From Pseudomonas salomonii (GTDB lineage Bacteria; Pseudomonadota; Gammaproteobacteria; Pseudomonadales; Pseudomonadaceae), in the NCBI RefSeq assembly GCF_900107155.1, contig NZ_FNOX01000007.1, forward strand, positions 1 through 64,000: a stretch of 64,000 nt of DNA. The letters run 5' to 3'. Position 1 is the first letter of the stretch. The number at the start of each line of letters is the position of its first letter. Both the position numbers and the translations under genes were made by a program. The notes beneath the pieces are model-generated. The model made no database searches, was not told the DNA's origin, and worked only from the letters and a program-made list of their open reading frames with translations. Positions 18,757 to 27,490 of the stretch are shown here, piece by piece.

Positions 18757-18829
18757 GAGAGGGACAAGGTGCCAGGGGTCGCAGCCAGGGGTCGCAGCCA
18801 TGGGCTGCGGTCATTGGCTGCGGCCGCCA
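18757..18829. repeat. Short tandem and inverted GC-rich repeats between hcp and tssE
   Basis: The ~100-bp gap between hcp and tssE contains two direct copies of a CAGGGGTCGCAGC-like unit and nearby inverted copies (GCAGCCATGGGCTGC; GGCTGCGGTCATTGGCTGCGG). The pattern can fold into competing hairpins after the hcp stop and may act as a partial terminator that sets hcp transcript above tssE. It occupies the position of tagJ in the P. aeruginosa cluster, but no coding remnant is visible. Confidence 0.5.
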
Positions 18830-18835
18830 GGGCTA

Positions 18836-19324
18836 TCAGCGCTTGGTGTTGGAACGGATGTTCCAGCCAAACTTGATTGCGCCGCCGTCTTTGGTGCCGT
18901 CGGCTTTCTGCGGCTGGTAGTCGACCATCACTTGAGCGAAGTTCAGGGTGACGTTTTCGGTCAGGCGATCATCGGTGCCCGAGCCGCCGGTGCTCAGGGA
19001 CGTGACCAGCACTTCTTCCAGGTTGATCACCATGTACTCGACCTGGCTTTCGCCGCCGGCCTTGCGCACGGTCAACTTGACCTTGTCGATGTGCTTGCCG
19101 CTGGCGCAGTGCATCATCAGGTTAGGCGAAGCCTTGTCGACGTACTTGGTCAGCGACAGGTCCTGGATATTCACCTTGCCCGCGCCGCCGCCGCCGCCCA
19201 CATGCATGTTGCCGGACTGGGCCATGCCCCAGCTCCAGTTCAGCACGTCGATTTCGTCCTTGTGGGCCTTGTCCATGGACTCGCCCTTGATGTCGCCGAT
19301 CTTGATGAAAATATCAACAGCCAT
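18836..19324 (-). CDS. hcp: Hcp tube protein (TssD)
   Basis: A 162-aa Hcp1-type protein forming hexameric rings of the inner tube. It begins MAVDIFIKIGDIKGESMDKAH and contains VLNWSWGMAQSG, the GGGGGAGKVNIQDLSLTKYVDKASP loop and a FGWNIRSNTKR C-terminus, very close to P. aeruginosa Hcp1. ATG 19324 follows GGGAG; an upstream in-frame start at 19351 is not needed. It is flanked on both sides by structured repeats, suggesting that its dosage is set separately from tssABC and tssEFG. Confidence 0.97.
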   Translation of the reverse strand: MAVDIFIKIGDIKGESMDKAHKDEIDVLNWSWGMAQSGNMHVGGGGGAGKVNIQDLSLTKYVDKASPNLMMHCASGKHIDKVKLTVRKAGGESQVEYMVINLEEVLVTSLSTGGSGTDDRLTENVTLNFAQVMVDYQPQKADGTKDGGAIKFGWNIRSNTKR

Positions 19325-19369
19325 GTTTTCTCCCTGTGTGGACTCAGCCACAGAATTTATTAACGCTGA

Positions 19370-19468
19370 TCGTTCCCACGCTCTGCGTGGTAACGCATCC
19401 TGTGACGCTCTGCGTCACTGGGACGCGGAGCGTCCCGGGCGGCATTCCCACGCAGAGCGTGGGAACGA
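19370..19468. repeat. REP-like complex of nested hairpins between tssC and hcp
   Basis: An imperfect palindromic block. The outer arms CGTTCCCACGCTCTGCGTGG (19371-19390) and the complementary segment at 19448-19467 enclose two further hairpins, TGACGCTCTGCGTCA and GGGACGCGGAGCGTCCC. This is a second type of Pseudomonas intergenic repeat, unrelated to the GTGGGAGC type elsewhere in the window. Placed in the tssC-hcp gap, it may form a strong RNA structure affecting transcript processing. Confidence 0.8.
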
Positions 19469-19473
19469 GCGAG

Positions 19474-20970
19474 TTACGCGCTTTTTGCCGACGGCAGTTT
19501 CGATACCAGGCGCAACGACACCGTCAGCCCTTCGAGCTGGTAGTGCGGGCGCAGGTAGAACTTGGAGTTGTAGTAACCCGGGTTGCCTTCGACGTCTTCC
19601 ACGATCACTTCGGCGGCGGCCAACGGGTGCTGGGCCTTGGTGGTTTCGGTGGAGTGTGCAGGGTCGCCGTCGACGTAGTTGAGGATCCAGTCCTGCAACC
19701 AGCGCTGCATCTCGTCCTTCTCTTTGAAGGAACCGATCTTGTCGCGCACGATGCACTTCAAGTAGTGGGCGAAGCGGCAGGTGGCGAACAGGTACGGCAG
19801 GCGCGCAGCCAGGTTGGCGTTGGCGGTGGCGTCCGGGTCGTCGTATTCGGCCGGTTTCTGCAACGACTGGGCGCCGATGAACGCGGCGAAGTCGGTGTTT
19901 TTCTTGTGCAGCAGCGGCATGAAACCGTTTTTGGCCAGCTCCGCTTCACGGCGGTCGCTGATGGCGATTTCGGTCGGGCACTTCATGTCCACGCCACCGT
20001 CATCGGTAGGGAACGTGTGGGCCGGGAGGTTTTCCACTTCACCGCCGGACTCCACGCCACGGATGCGCGAGCACCAGCCGTAGTGTTTGAACGAACGGTT
20101 GATGTTCACCGCCATCGCGTAAGCGGCGTTGGCCCAGGTGTACTTGGAGCTGTCGGCGCCGTCGGTGTTTTCTTCGAAGGCGAAGGCTTCCACCGGGTCG
20201 GTCTTGGCACCATACGGCAGGCGCGCCAGGAAGCGCGGCATGGTCAGGCCGATGTAGCGCGAGTCTTCCGATTCACGCAGCGAGCGCCAGCCGGCGTATT
20301 CCGGCGTGGTGAAGATCTTGGTCAGGTCGCGCGGGTTCGACAGTTCCTGCCACGAGCCCATGCCCATCACGGTCGGCGAAGCGGCCGCGATGAATGGTGC
20401 GTGCATGGCGGCGCAGACTTTCGACAACTCGCCCAGCAATTCGACATCCGGAGGCGACTGGTCAAAGTAGTAGTCGCCCACCAGGCAACCGTACGGTTCG
20501 CCGCCGAACTGGCCGTATTCTTCTTCGTACATCTTCTTGAAGAGCGGGCTCTGGTCCCACGCCGTGCCCTTGAATTTTTTCAGGGTCTTGTGCAGTTCAG
20601 GTTTGGCGATATTGAGCACGCGAATCTTCAGCTGCTCATCGCTCTCGGTGTTGTTGACCAGGTAGTGCAGGCCACGCCAGGCGCTTTCGAGCTGCTGGAA
20701 ATCCGGGTGGTGGATGATCTGGTTGACCTGGGCGGTGAGCTTGGCGTCGATGGCCGCGATAATCGATTCAATCGACTTGATCGCGTCATTGGAAACCAGG
20801 TCCGTCTGCGCCAGAGCCTGCTCGGCCAGGGTGCGCACGGCGGTTTCCACGGCTTCGCGGGCACGCTCGGTCTTGGGCTTGAATTCTTGCAGCAGCAGGT
20901 TGGCGAACTCGCTGGCTTCTTCGGTAGCCCCCAGAATCTGGGAGCCTTCGCGGGCGGTATTGTCGGTCAT
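19474..20970 (-). CDS. tssC: T6SS contractile sheath large subunit TssC
   Basis: A 498-aa VipB/EvpB family protein. It starts MTDNTAREGSQILGATEEASEFANLL and contains WRGLHYLVNNTESDEQLKIRVLN, DQSPLFKKMYEEEYGQFGGEPYG and SEFTTPEYAGWRSLRESEDSRY-like segments typical of the family. The C-terminus GYYNSKFYLRPHYQLEGLTVSLRLV is conserved. TssB and TssC form the sheath whose contraction drives the Hcp tube. The start lies 2 bp after the tssB stop, indicating tight coupling. Confidence 0.97.
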   Translation of the reverse strand: MTDNTAREGSQILGATEEASEFANLLLQEFKPKTERAREAVETAVRTLAEQALAQTDLVSNDAIKSIESIIAAIDAKLTAQVNQIIHHPDFQQLESAWRGLHYLVNNTESDEQLKIRVLNIAKPELHKTLKKFKGTAWDQSPLFKKMYEEEYGQFGGEPYGCLVGDYYFDQSPPDVELLGELSKVCAAMHAPFIAAASPTVMGMGSWQELSNPRDLTKIFTTPEYAGWRSLRESEDSRYIGLTMPRFLARLPYGAKTDPVEAFAFEENTDGADSSKYTWANAAYAMAVNINRSFKHYGWCSRIRGVESGGEVENLPAHTFPTDDGGVDMKCPTEIAISDRREAELAKNGFMPLLHKKNTDFAAFIGAQSLQKPAEYDDPDATANANLAARLPYLFATCRFAHYLKCIVRDKIGSFKEKDEMQRWLQDWILNYVDGDPAHSTETTKAQHPLAAAEVIVEDVEGNPGYYNSKFYLRPHYQLEGLTVSLRLVSKLPSAKSA

Positions 20971-20972
20971 GA

Positions 20973-21479
20973 TTACTGATCCCCTGCTGGCTTAGGCGCG
21001 CTGGCAAGTGCCTGAAGCAGTGCCGGGTCCTTGATCGCCTTCATGATGATTTCTTCAGCGCCAGTCTTGCCGTCCATGTAGGTCAGCAGGTTGGCCAACT
21101 GGGTGCGGGCTTCGAGCAGTTGCTTGAGGGAATCGACCTTGCGGGCTACGGCGGCCGGGCTGAAGTCGTCCATGCTTTCGAAGGTGATGTCCAGGCTCAG
21201 GTTGCCTTCGCCGGTCAACTCATTCGGTACGTGGAAGGCTACGCGTGGCTGCATGGCCTTGAGGCGCGAGTCGAAGTTGTCGACGTCTACCTCAAGGAAC
21301 TTGCGATCAGCCACAGGCGCCAGCGGCTCGGCAGGCTTGCCGGCGAGGTCGGCCATCACGCCCATCACAAAGGGCAGCTGGACCTTTTTCTCGGCGCCGT
21401 AAAGCTCGACGTCGTACTCGATCTGCACTCGAGGCGCACGGTTGCGCGCGATGAATTTCTGAGAACTTTGCTTCGCCAC
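20973..21479 (-). CDS. tssB: T6SS contractile sheath small subunit TssB
   Basis: A 168-aa VipA/ImpB family protein with RAPRVQIEYDVELYGAEKK and LPFVMGVMADLAG near the N-terminus and FESMDDFSPAAVARKV in the middle. The start is GTG at 21479, supported by AGGAG 7 bases upstream. It pairs with TssC to form the sheath. The gene is 54 bp downstream of tssA and 2 bp upstream of tssC. Confidence 0.97.
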   Translation of the reverse strand: MAKQSSQKFIARNRAPRVQIEYDVELYGAEKKVQLPFVMGVMADLAGKPAEPLAPVADRKFLEVDVDNFDSRLKAMQPRVAFHVPNELTGEGNLSLDITFESMDDFSPAAVARKVDSLKQLLEARTQLANLLTYMDGKTGAEEIIMKAIKDPALLQALASAPKPAGDQ

Positions 21480-21533
21480 GTTGCTGCTCCTGGTCGCTTG
21501 AGCGACGGTGTTGTTACTGCACAGTCCGGCGGC

Positions 21534-22553
21534 TTACTCGCTTTCCGGGCCGCGCAGGTTTTCAAATTGGGACATGCCGTCGGGGATCAGATTGCGCACG
21601 ATGGCCGCAAAGTCGGCGTGCACCAGATGCTTCGCCCGGTTCAACAACACCGGCAGCGGGCTCGAAGGCTCGTGCCGGGTGTAGTACGCAAGGATCTTGT
21701 CGAGGCTGCGCAGCACGTCATCGCGGGTGGCGATGTCGCCCGTGGGGCGCGGTGCTGCGGGGGCGGCGGCGAAATCGACCGAGGGGGCATTGTCTTCACT
21801 GACGGCCTCGGGTTCGCTGCTGCCTGCAGGGTCGGGTACGGCTTGATTGAGGATCTGCAGCGCCTGCTTGAGCGGTTGCTTCAACAGGCTCAGGTCTACG
21901 CCCTGGGCCGAGCCGACCTGGTCGCTGACCTGTTGTTCGATGGCCTCGCAGGCGGCACGCGCGGCACTCAAGGCGTCGCGCGTGGCTTGCAGGTGTTCGG
22001 CGTCGCTGTCGAGGAACGCGGCATTGAGTTGCTGCGCGCCGAGTTGCTCATCCGGGAAGTTCGACAGGCCGCTGGCGTTGAGCGCCGCGCGCAGGCTCAC
22101 CGGCCCGAACGTGCGCGAGCGCGTGAGGATGCTCTCGCGCAGCAGGCGAATGGTCGCGTCACTGGTCAAGCCGGACAGGGCGTTGATGCGCACGGTGGGG
22201 TCGTTATCGTCGTCGGCATCCAGGCGCGGGTACAGGTCGGCCCAGTATTCGCGCAGCAGCGCGTTGATCAACGTAAGGACTTCGGCAAGCCCGGCCACAC
22301 CCTGGAGGGCGAGGGAGCTTTGCAACAGGAAATGGGTGATGCGCAGGTCTTTGCTGCGTTGCAACAAATCGAGGCTTTGCTGCTGGATGCTGCGCCATTG
22401 CGGTGGTTCGGCGGGCAGAATCGAGTCGCCCATGCTGCGCTCGGGCTGGCCCTTGGCGTCACGTTCCAGTTGAAGGAATTGCGCGTCATATTCCAGGTCT
22501 TCACCACAGGGCGAAGTCGCGGAAACGGCGGCGAGCAGCAACGGCACATCCAC
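21534..22553 (-). CDS. tssA: T6SS assembly protein TssA (long form)
   Basis: A 339-aa TssA1-type protein. The N-terminal ImpA domain shows SPCGEDLEYDAQFLQLERDAKG and the C-terminal region ends in LVHADFAAIVRNLIPDGMSQFENLRGPESE. TssA nucleates the baseplate and tail-tube assembly. I chose the GTG start at 22553 because a perfect AAGGAG (22566-22571) lies 12 bases upstream; an ATG at 22598 would place that Shine-Dalgarno inside the gene. It is the first gene of the left arm and is divergent from fha. Confidence 0.94.
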   Translation of the reverse strand: MDVPLLLAAVSATSPCGEDLEYDAQFLQLERDAKGQPERSMGDSILPAEPPQWRSIQQQSLDLLQRSKDLRITHFLLQSSLALQGVAGLAEVLTLINALLREYWADLYPRLDADDDNDPTVRINALSGLTSDATIRLLRESILTRSRTFGPVSLRAALNASGLSNFPDEQLGAQQLNAAFLDSDAEHLQATRDALSAARAACEAIEQQVSDQVGSAQGVDLSLLKQPLKQALQILNQAVPDPAGSSEPEAVSEDNAPSVDFAAAPAAPRPTGDIATRDDVLRSLDKILAYYTRHEPSSPLPVLLNRAKHLVHADFAAIVRNLIPDGMSQFENLRGPESE

Positions 22554-22689
22554 TTGATTCGATCTCCTTATCAGCCCGTTAGATGCCAGGCAACGCATGC
22601 ATTAGTTGCGCAATGAACTTTGCATGTTTTCTTGGTCATATACTCAGCGTGCCACTATGGTGCCATCACTTATGTTCAAGAAGTTGTGC

Positions 22690-22719
22690 ATTTTTGGTGT
22701 AGTAGTTACGCGTTGTCAA
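22690..22719 (-). promoter_or_regulatory. Candidate sigma-70 promoter for tssA operon
   Basis: On the minus strand, a perfect TTGACA (22719-22714) is followed after 18 bases by AAAAAT, a 4/6 match to TATAAT. It lies about 140 bp before the tssA GTG. The -35 box is good and the -10 weak, so this is only a candidate. Confidence 0.35.
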
Positions 22720-22880
22720 GGTAAGCTACTCGCCCTCTGTGACAGATGTGCGGTGTTTAACACACTGCGCGACTGACGGGTCTGACGGCGCCCCGAGACA
22801 GGATTTTTGTCACAGAAGCCGGTTAAGATCAGCGATCATGCTGACAAAAGCAGATTTTACGGTCTGTTGCACGACTTGGC

Positions 22881-22903
22881 AGGGCGTTTACGGGAAACGC
22901 CCT
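22881..22903 (+). promoter_or_regulatory. Leader stem-loop before fha, possible RsmA/CsrA site
   Basis: AGGGCGTTT-ACGGG-AAACGCCCT forms a perfect 9-bp stem ending 43 bases before the fha ATG. The loop and its flank contain GGGA, and the fha Shine-Dalgarno AAGGAGG adds a second GGA. RsmA represses the H1-T6SS in P. aeruginosa by binding GGA motifs in leaders, so a post-transcriptional switch is plausible. The GGA is at the loop edge rather than centred in a hexaloop, which weakens the case. Confidence 0.4.
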
Positions 22904-22946
22904 CCCTTGGAATAGACCGCGCGCGATGTATCAGCAAGGAGGCAAG

Positions 22947-24275
22947 ATGTCGCTGTGTTTGACTATCACTAGTTATCACAAGATTACCCCTGGGCAATGC
23001 TCTGAAAAGTCCATGGATCAGGGCGTGATGGCTATTGGCCGCAATTCCGACAATGACTGGGTATTACCTGATCCAGAGCGGTTAGTCTCCTCGCAGCATT
23101 GCGTGATTCAATACAAAGATGGCCGTTACTATCTGACCGATAACAGTACAAACGGAGTGGAGCTGGTTAACGCCGGCATCCGGATGCGTAGAGGGAACAG
23201 CGAGCCGTTGCAAGATGGCGAGTTGATCCGCATCGGCGATTACGAGATCCAGGCGCGTATCGACTTCAACGTGCAGGCGCTTGATAGCCAGCCGTTCAGC
23301 GGCGATTCGGCGAACAGTTTTGAAGCGCTGATGGGCGCGGTGGCGAACAAGCCTGCACCTGTACCTGCGCCTGTGATCGCGCCGCAGTTCCAGGGCGCCT
23401 CGTCGATGGACACGCTGCCGGACCTGTTCGACTTCCTCACCCCGACCACCGTGCCGCCGCCAACCGTGGCGGACCACGTACCCAGCGAGCAGCACGATTT
23501 TCGTCCGCCAACGCCGGTCGCGGTGCCTGTGGTCGAAAAGCCCGCAGTGGCAGGCTCGGTGATTCCTGAAGATTGGGACTTGTTCGGCGACACGCCAGCG
23601 CCAGTCGTAGCAACTCCCCAGCCGGTTGCACCCGTTGAACCGCCCCTCGCGCCAATCATGCAGCCGGCCGCCCGGGACATTTCCTCGCAGCCCGACCTGC
23701 TCCAGGCGTTCCTGCGCGGCGCCGGGCTGGACCAACTGCGCCTCGACAAGGCTCAAGCCGAAGCGCAAATGGAAAGCATCGGCCGCAGCTACCGCCTGAT
23801 GGTCGAAGGCCTGATCGACGTGTTGCGTGCCCGCGCCAGCCTCAAAGGCGAGTTCCGCATGCAGCAGACGATGATCCAGCCGGCTGAAAACAACCCGTTG
23901 AAATTTGCGCCGAATGCTGACGAAGCTTTGTTGCTGCTGCTTCGTCATGGCAACCAAGCGTTTATGGCGCCGGACGTTGCCGTGCGCGACAGTTTCGATG
24001 ACCTGCGCGCCCACCAACTGGCGGTGATGGCCGGTGTGGAAGCGGCGATCAAACACCTGCTCACACGTTTTGAACCGGCACAGCTGGAAGAGCGCATGGG
24101 CAAGCCCGCCGGGCTGTCGAGCCTGTTCAACGGTTCGCGCCAGGCGCAGTACTGGCAGCAGTTCACCGAGCTCTACAGCAATATTTCCCGTGAGGCCCAG
24201 GAAGATTTCCAGGACCTGTTCGGTCGCGAATTCAGCCGGGCATACGAAGAACACAGCGCACGACAGCGACGCTAA
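22947..24275 (+). CDS. fha1: FHA-domain T6SS regulator Fha (TagH)
   Basis: A 442-aa protein with an N-terminal FHA domain (about 20-95) showing IGRNSDNDWVLPD, SSQHCVI and TDNSTNGVEL, a long Pro/Ala-rich linker, and a C-terminal TagH/VasC helical region from about 240 (YRLMVEGLIDVLRARASLKGEFR). In the H1-T6SS of P. aeruginosa, PpkA phosphorylates Fha1 on Thr and this triggers assembly. ATG 22947 has a perfect AAGGAGG 5 bases upstream; an in-frame ATG at 22926 lies before this site and is rejected. It is the first gene of the right arm. Confidence 0.95.
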   Translation: MSLCLTITSYHKITPGQCSEKSMDQGVMAIGRNSDNDWVLPDPERLVSSQHCVIQYKDGRYYLTDNSTNGVELVNAGIRMRRGNSEPLQDGELIRIGDYEIQARIDFNVQALDSQPFSGDSANSFEALMGAVANKPAPVPAPVIAPQFQGASSMDTLPDLFDFLTPTTVPPPTVADHVPSEQHDFRPPTPVAVPVVEKPAVAGSVIPEDWDLFGDTPAPVVATPQPVAPVEPPLAPIMQPAARDISSQPDLLQAFLRGAGLDQLRLDKAQAEAQMESIGRSYRLMVEGLIDVLRARASLKGEFRMQQTMIQPAENNPLKFAPNADEALLLLLRHGNQAFMAPDVAVRDSFDDLRAHQLAVMAGVEAAIKHLLTRFEPAQLEERMGKPAGLSSLFNGSRQAQYWQQFTELYSNISREAQEDFQDLFGREFSRAYEEHSARQRR

Positions 24276-24331
24276 AACGCGCCGCAATAATGGATAAAAC
24301 GGATAGCTAAGTACGTCATTGAGGACGCAGG

Positions 24332-24841
24332 ATGATTCCCAGGTTTTTACTCGCAGCCGCCACCGCGCTGCTGCTGACGGCGTGTGCCAAGGACGCGGTC
24401 AAACCCGAGGCTGCCGCTGAAGCCGAGGCGGGTACTGCCGCCGTCGAGCTGCACTTTCACGCCATTGCCGGGCTAAACCCCGGCGCCAACGGCCAGGCCG
24501 CTCCGGTACGGGTGCGCATTTTCGAACTGAAAAATGCCGCCACCTTCAGTCGGTCCGACTACTTCGCCTTGGCCGATCGCGCGCAATCCACCCTTGGCCT
24601 GGACCTGCTGGACCAGGATGAAGTGATGATCCAGCCCGGCCAGCAATTGAGCATCCAGCGCGACCTTGACCCCTCCACACGCCAGATCGGTTTGTTGGTG
24701 GGCTATCGCGAGCTGGACCGCGCGCAATGGCGCACGGTGCTCACTGTTCCGGCGCGCCAATACACCGAATATCAGATCAGCCTCGATGTGCGTGCCGTGC
24801 GCGCCGACGTCGTGGTTCCCCCATCCAGCCCTGCCCAATAA
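24332..24841 (+). CDS. tssJ: T6SS outer-membrane lipoprotein TssJ
   Basis: A 169-aa lipoprotein with signal peptide MIPRFLLAAATALLLTAC; the lipobox LLTAC puts the acylated Cys at residue 18. The mature part has the TssJ beta-sandwich pattern (VELHFHAIAGLNPG, VRIFELKNAATFSRSDYFAL). TssJ anchors TssM in the outer membrane. It lies 56 bp after fha and 18 bp before tssK. Confidence 0.95.
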   Translation: MIPRFLLAAATALLLTACAKDAVKPEAAAEAEAGTAAVELHFHAIAGLNPGANGQAAPVRVRIFELKNAATFSRSDYFALADRAQSTLGLDLLDQDEVMIQPGQQLSIQRDLDPSTRQIGLLVGYRELDRAQWRTVLTVPARQYTEYQISLDVRAVRADVVVPPSSPAQ

Positions 24842-24859
24842 GAAACCCTCGGAGCCCCC

Positions 24860-26194
24860 ATGTCCTGGAACAATCGCGTGGTCTGGTCGGAAGGCATGTT
24901 CATCGGAACGCAGCACTTCCAGCAGCATGACCGTTACCTGGAAAACCTCATCGACGCGCGCAGCCGCCCGTTGTCCGCCGGTGCCTGGGGCTTTTCCGAG
25001 TTGCTGATCGATCAGGGCCTGCTGGCCCAGGGCAAGCTGGCGATCGTGTCGGCGCGTGGCCTGTTGCCCGACGGCACGCCGTTCAACATTCCCCAGGACG
25101 ACCTGGCGCCGAGCCCGCTGAATATCGACGACAACCTGCGCGACGGCCTGGTGTACCTGGCCTTGCCGCTCAAGCGCGCCGGTGCGCGAGACACGGTGGA
25201 TGAAGGTGAAGCGCTGGAAGCGGCGCGCTACGTAAGCCAGGTGCGCGAAGTGCGCGACGACAACGCGCCGTTTGAAAACCGCGCACCAGTGGCCGTGGGC
25301 TCCCGAGCGCTGCGCCTGTTGACTGCGCAGGATGGCATCAGTGACTACGCCGCCATCGGCCTGGTGCGCATCAAGGAAAAGCGTGCCGACCGCGCGCTGG
25401 TACTCGATGACACTTACATCCCGCCGGTGCTGGACGTGGCCGCGAGCAAACCACTGACTGCCTTTCGCAGCGAACTGCTCGGCCTGCTGCACCAGCGCGG
25501 CGAAGCCCTGGCGGGCCGCGTGGTCGCCTCGGGTGCGGGTGGTGCTTCGGAAATTGCCGACTTCATGCTGCTGCAATTGGTCAACCGGGCGCAGCCGCTG
25601 ATCCAGCATTTGAGCCAGTTAAGCCCGCTGCACCCTGAGCGGCTTTTCAGCGAGTTGGTGAGCCTGGCGGGTGAGTTCGCCACGTTTTCCACCACGGGCC
25701 GGCGCCCGCAGGAATACCCGCAATACCAACATGATGACCTGGCCCTGAGCTTTGCCCCGGTGATGGCAGCATTGCGTGAAGCCTTGTCGATGCTGATCGA
25801 CAGCAAAGCCACGCCGATCCCTATTGTGGAAAAAGCCTACGGCATCCACGTGGCCATGCTCGCCGACAAAACCCTGCTCGACAGTGCCAGTTTCATCCTC
25901 GTGGTCCGCGCCGACGTGCCCGGCGAAACCCTGCGCGCACGCTTCGGCCAGCAGAGCAAAGTCGGTTCGGTGGAGCACATCCGCGACATGGTCAACCTGC
26001 AACTGCCAGGCATCGGCCTGCTGCCGTTGCCGGTCGCGCCACGCCAGATCCCCTACCACGCAGGCAGCACCTATTACGAGTTGGACCGTGGCAGCGAGCA
26101 CTGGCAGCAACTGAACAACTCCGGCGGGTTTGCCTTCCACATCGCCGGGCAGTTCCCGGGCTTGAACCTGGCCTTCTGGGCGATCCGAGGATAA
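24860..26194 (+). CDS. tssK: T6SS baseplate-membrane connector TssK
   Basis: A 444-aa protein of standard TssK length. It starts MSWNNRVVWSEGMFIGTQHFQQHDRYLE, the family signature, and contains IPYHAGSTYYELDRGSEHW near the C-terminus. TssK trimers link the baseplate wedges to the TssJLM membrane complex. GGAG lies 5 bases upstream of ATG 24860. It is followed 6 bp later by tssL. Confidence 0.97.
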   Translation: MSWNNRVVWSEGMFIGTQHFQQHDRYLENLIDARSRPLSAGAWGFSELLIDQGLLAQGKLAIVSARGLLPDGTPFNIPQDDLAPSPLNIDDNLRDGLVYLALPLKRAGARDTVDEGEALEAARYVSQVREVRDDNAPFENRAPVAVGSRALRLLTAQDGISDYAAIGLVRIKEKRADRALVLDDTYIPPVLDVAASKPLTAFRSELLGLLHQRGEALAGRVVASGAGGASEIADFMLLQLVNRAQPLIQHLSQLSPLHPERLFSELVSLAGEFATFSTTGRRPQEYPQYQHDDLALSFAPVMAALREALSMLIDSKATPIPIVEKAYGIHVAMLADKTLLDSASFILVVRADVPGETLRARFGQQSKVGSVEHIRDMVNLQLPGIGLLPLPVAPRQIPYHAGSTYYELDRGSEHWQQLNNSGGFAFHIAGQFPGLNLAFWAIRG

Positions 26195-26200
26195 TTGGCG

Positions 26201-27490
26201 ATGCATCCCAATGATGATGACCGCACTCAGTTCATGCCGCGTCCGGGTGGCCGGGAGCCTGCTCCCGCACGTGCGGAACCGGCGCCTTTGTCGATGCCGG
26301 CCGCGCCGATCCTCACCGGCAAAAGCCAAGGCCTGAACCCGTTGGAAAGCGCCGCCGGGCCGCTGCTGGCGTTGTTGACGCGCCTGCGCAACACCATCGC
26401 CCACCCAGCGCCGGCCAGCCTGCGTGCGCAGTTGCTGGCCTACCTGCGCCAGTTCGAAGAGCGTGCTGAAGCCGCCGGTGTGGCGCGCAACGAAGTGCTG
26501 CTGGCGCGTTACGCGCTGTGTACGGCGCTCGATGAAGCCGTGCTCAGCACGCCCTGGGGCAGTACCAGTGACTGGGGCAAGCAGAGTTTGTTGATCACCG
26601 TGCACAACGAAGCCTGGGGCGGTGAAAAGGTCTTCCAGTTGCTCGACCATTGCCTGCAAAGCCCACGCGAGCGGTTGTACCTGCTGGAGCTGCTGTACCT
26701 GTGCATGTGCCTGGGTTTTGAAGGCCGCTACCGCGTGATGAATGACGGTCGCAGCCAGTTGGAAGCCTTGCGTGAACGCACCGCCGCAGCGATTCGCAGT
26801 GCGCGTGGCGAGCACGAACGCGAGCTGTCGCCGCATTGGCGCGGGGTGAGTGTGGCGCGTGATCGCCTGGCGCAATTCATGCCGCCGTGGATCGCCGTGG
26901 CCATCGGCCTGGCGTTGCTGCTGGCGTTACTGTTTGGGTTGCGCATGAAGCTGGCGTCGGATGCGGAACCGGTGTTCAAGAATATCCATGCCCTGGGCGA
27001 GATTCCCGTGCAGGCCATCGACCGCCCGGTGGCGCAACCTAAAGTCATCGAACGGCCGCGCCTGGCCGGCTTCCTGGTGGAAGACATCAAGGCGGGCCGC
27101 GTGGCGGTGGAAGACAAGGTCGACCGTTCCGTGGTGACGATTCGCGGCGATGAGCTGTTCGCGTCTGCCAGCTCCAGCATCCGCGATGACTTCGAGCCGC
27201 TGATGCTGCGCATCGCTGACGCCATCCGCAAGGTCAAGGGCCAGGTCCGCGTGACCGGCCACAGCGACAACCGCCCGATTGCCACGCTGCGTTTCCCGTC
27301 CAACTGGGCATTGTCCGAAGCACGTGCCAAATCGGTGCTGGAGATTCTGGCGGCCAAGACCGGCCAGGCGGATCGCTTCAGTGCCGAAGGCCGCAGCGAC
27401 ACCGAGCCGGTGGCGACCAACGCTACTGCCGAAGGCCGTGCCCGTAATCGTCGGGTTGAAATCACCGTATTGGCGGAGGGCGTCGAGTGA
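26201..27490 (+). CDS. tssL: T6SS inner-membrane protein TssL with OmpA-like domain
   Basis: A 429-aa DotU/IcmH-type protein. The cytoplasmic DotU domain (about 45-225) has NPLESAAGPLLALLTRLRN, ALDEAVLSTPWG and LYLCMCLGFEGRYRV. A single membrane helix (about 230-250) is followed by a periplasmic OmpA/MotB-like peptidoglycan-binding domain (RVTGHSDNRPIATLRFPSNWALSEARA). This is the long TssL form. ATG 26201 is preferred over TTG 26195, which directly abuts the tssK stop. The stop overlaps tssM (GTGA). Confidence 0.96.
   Translation: MHPNDDDRTQFMPRPGGREPAPARAEPAPLSMPAAPILTGKSQGLNPLESAAGPLLALLTRLRNTIAHPAPASLRAQLLAYLRQFEERAEAAGVARNEVLLARYALCTALDEAVLSTPWGSTSDWGKQSLLITVHNEAWGGEKVFQLLDHCLQSPRERLYLLELLYLCMCLGFEGRYRVMNDGRSQLEALRERTAAAIRSARGEHERELSPHWRGVSVARDRLAQFMPPWIAVAIGLALLLALLFGLRMKLASDAEPVFKNIHALGEIPVQAIDRPVAQPKVIERPRLAGFLVEDIKAGRVAVEDKVDRSVVTIRGDELFASASSSIRDDFEPLMLRIADAIRKVKGQVRVTGHSDNRPIATLRFPSNWALSEARAKSVLEILAAKTGQADRFSAEGRSDTEPVATNATAEGRARNRRVEITVLAEGVE

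Larger units (their letters stand above)
22554..22946. other. Divergent regulatory region between the two T6SS operons
   Basis: A 393-bp non-coding region from which the tssA arm and fha arm are read outwards. Toward tssA there is a TTGACA -35-like box; toward fha there is a perfect 9-bp stem-loop just upstream of a strong Shine-Dalgarno. The middle, from about 22720 to 22870, holds no convincing -24/-12 sigma-54 element or clear activator palindrome. Confidence 0.7.

Noticed and set aside
22875..22895. TTGGCAGGGCG-like sigma-54 -24 element before fha
   Set aside because: The -12 element is TTTAC rather than TTGC(A/T), and the sequence is better explained by the perfect stem-loop.
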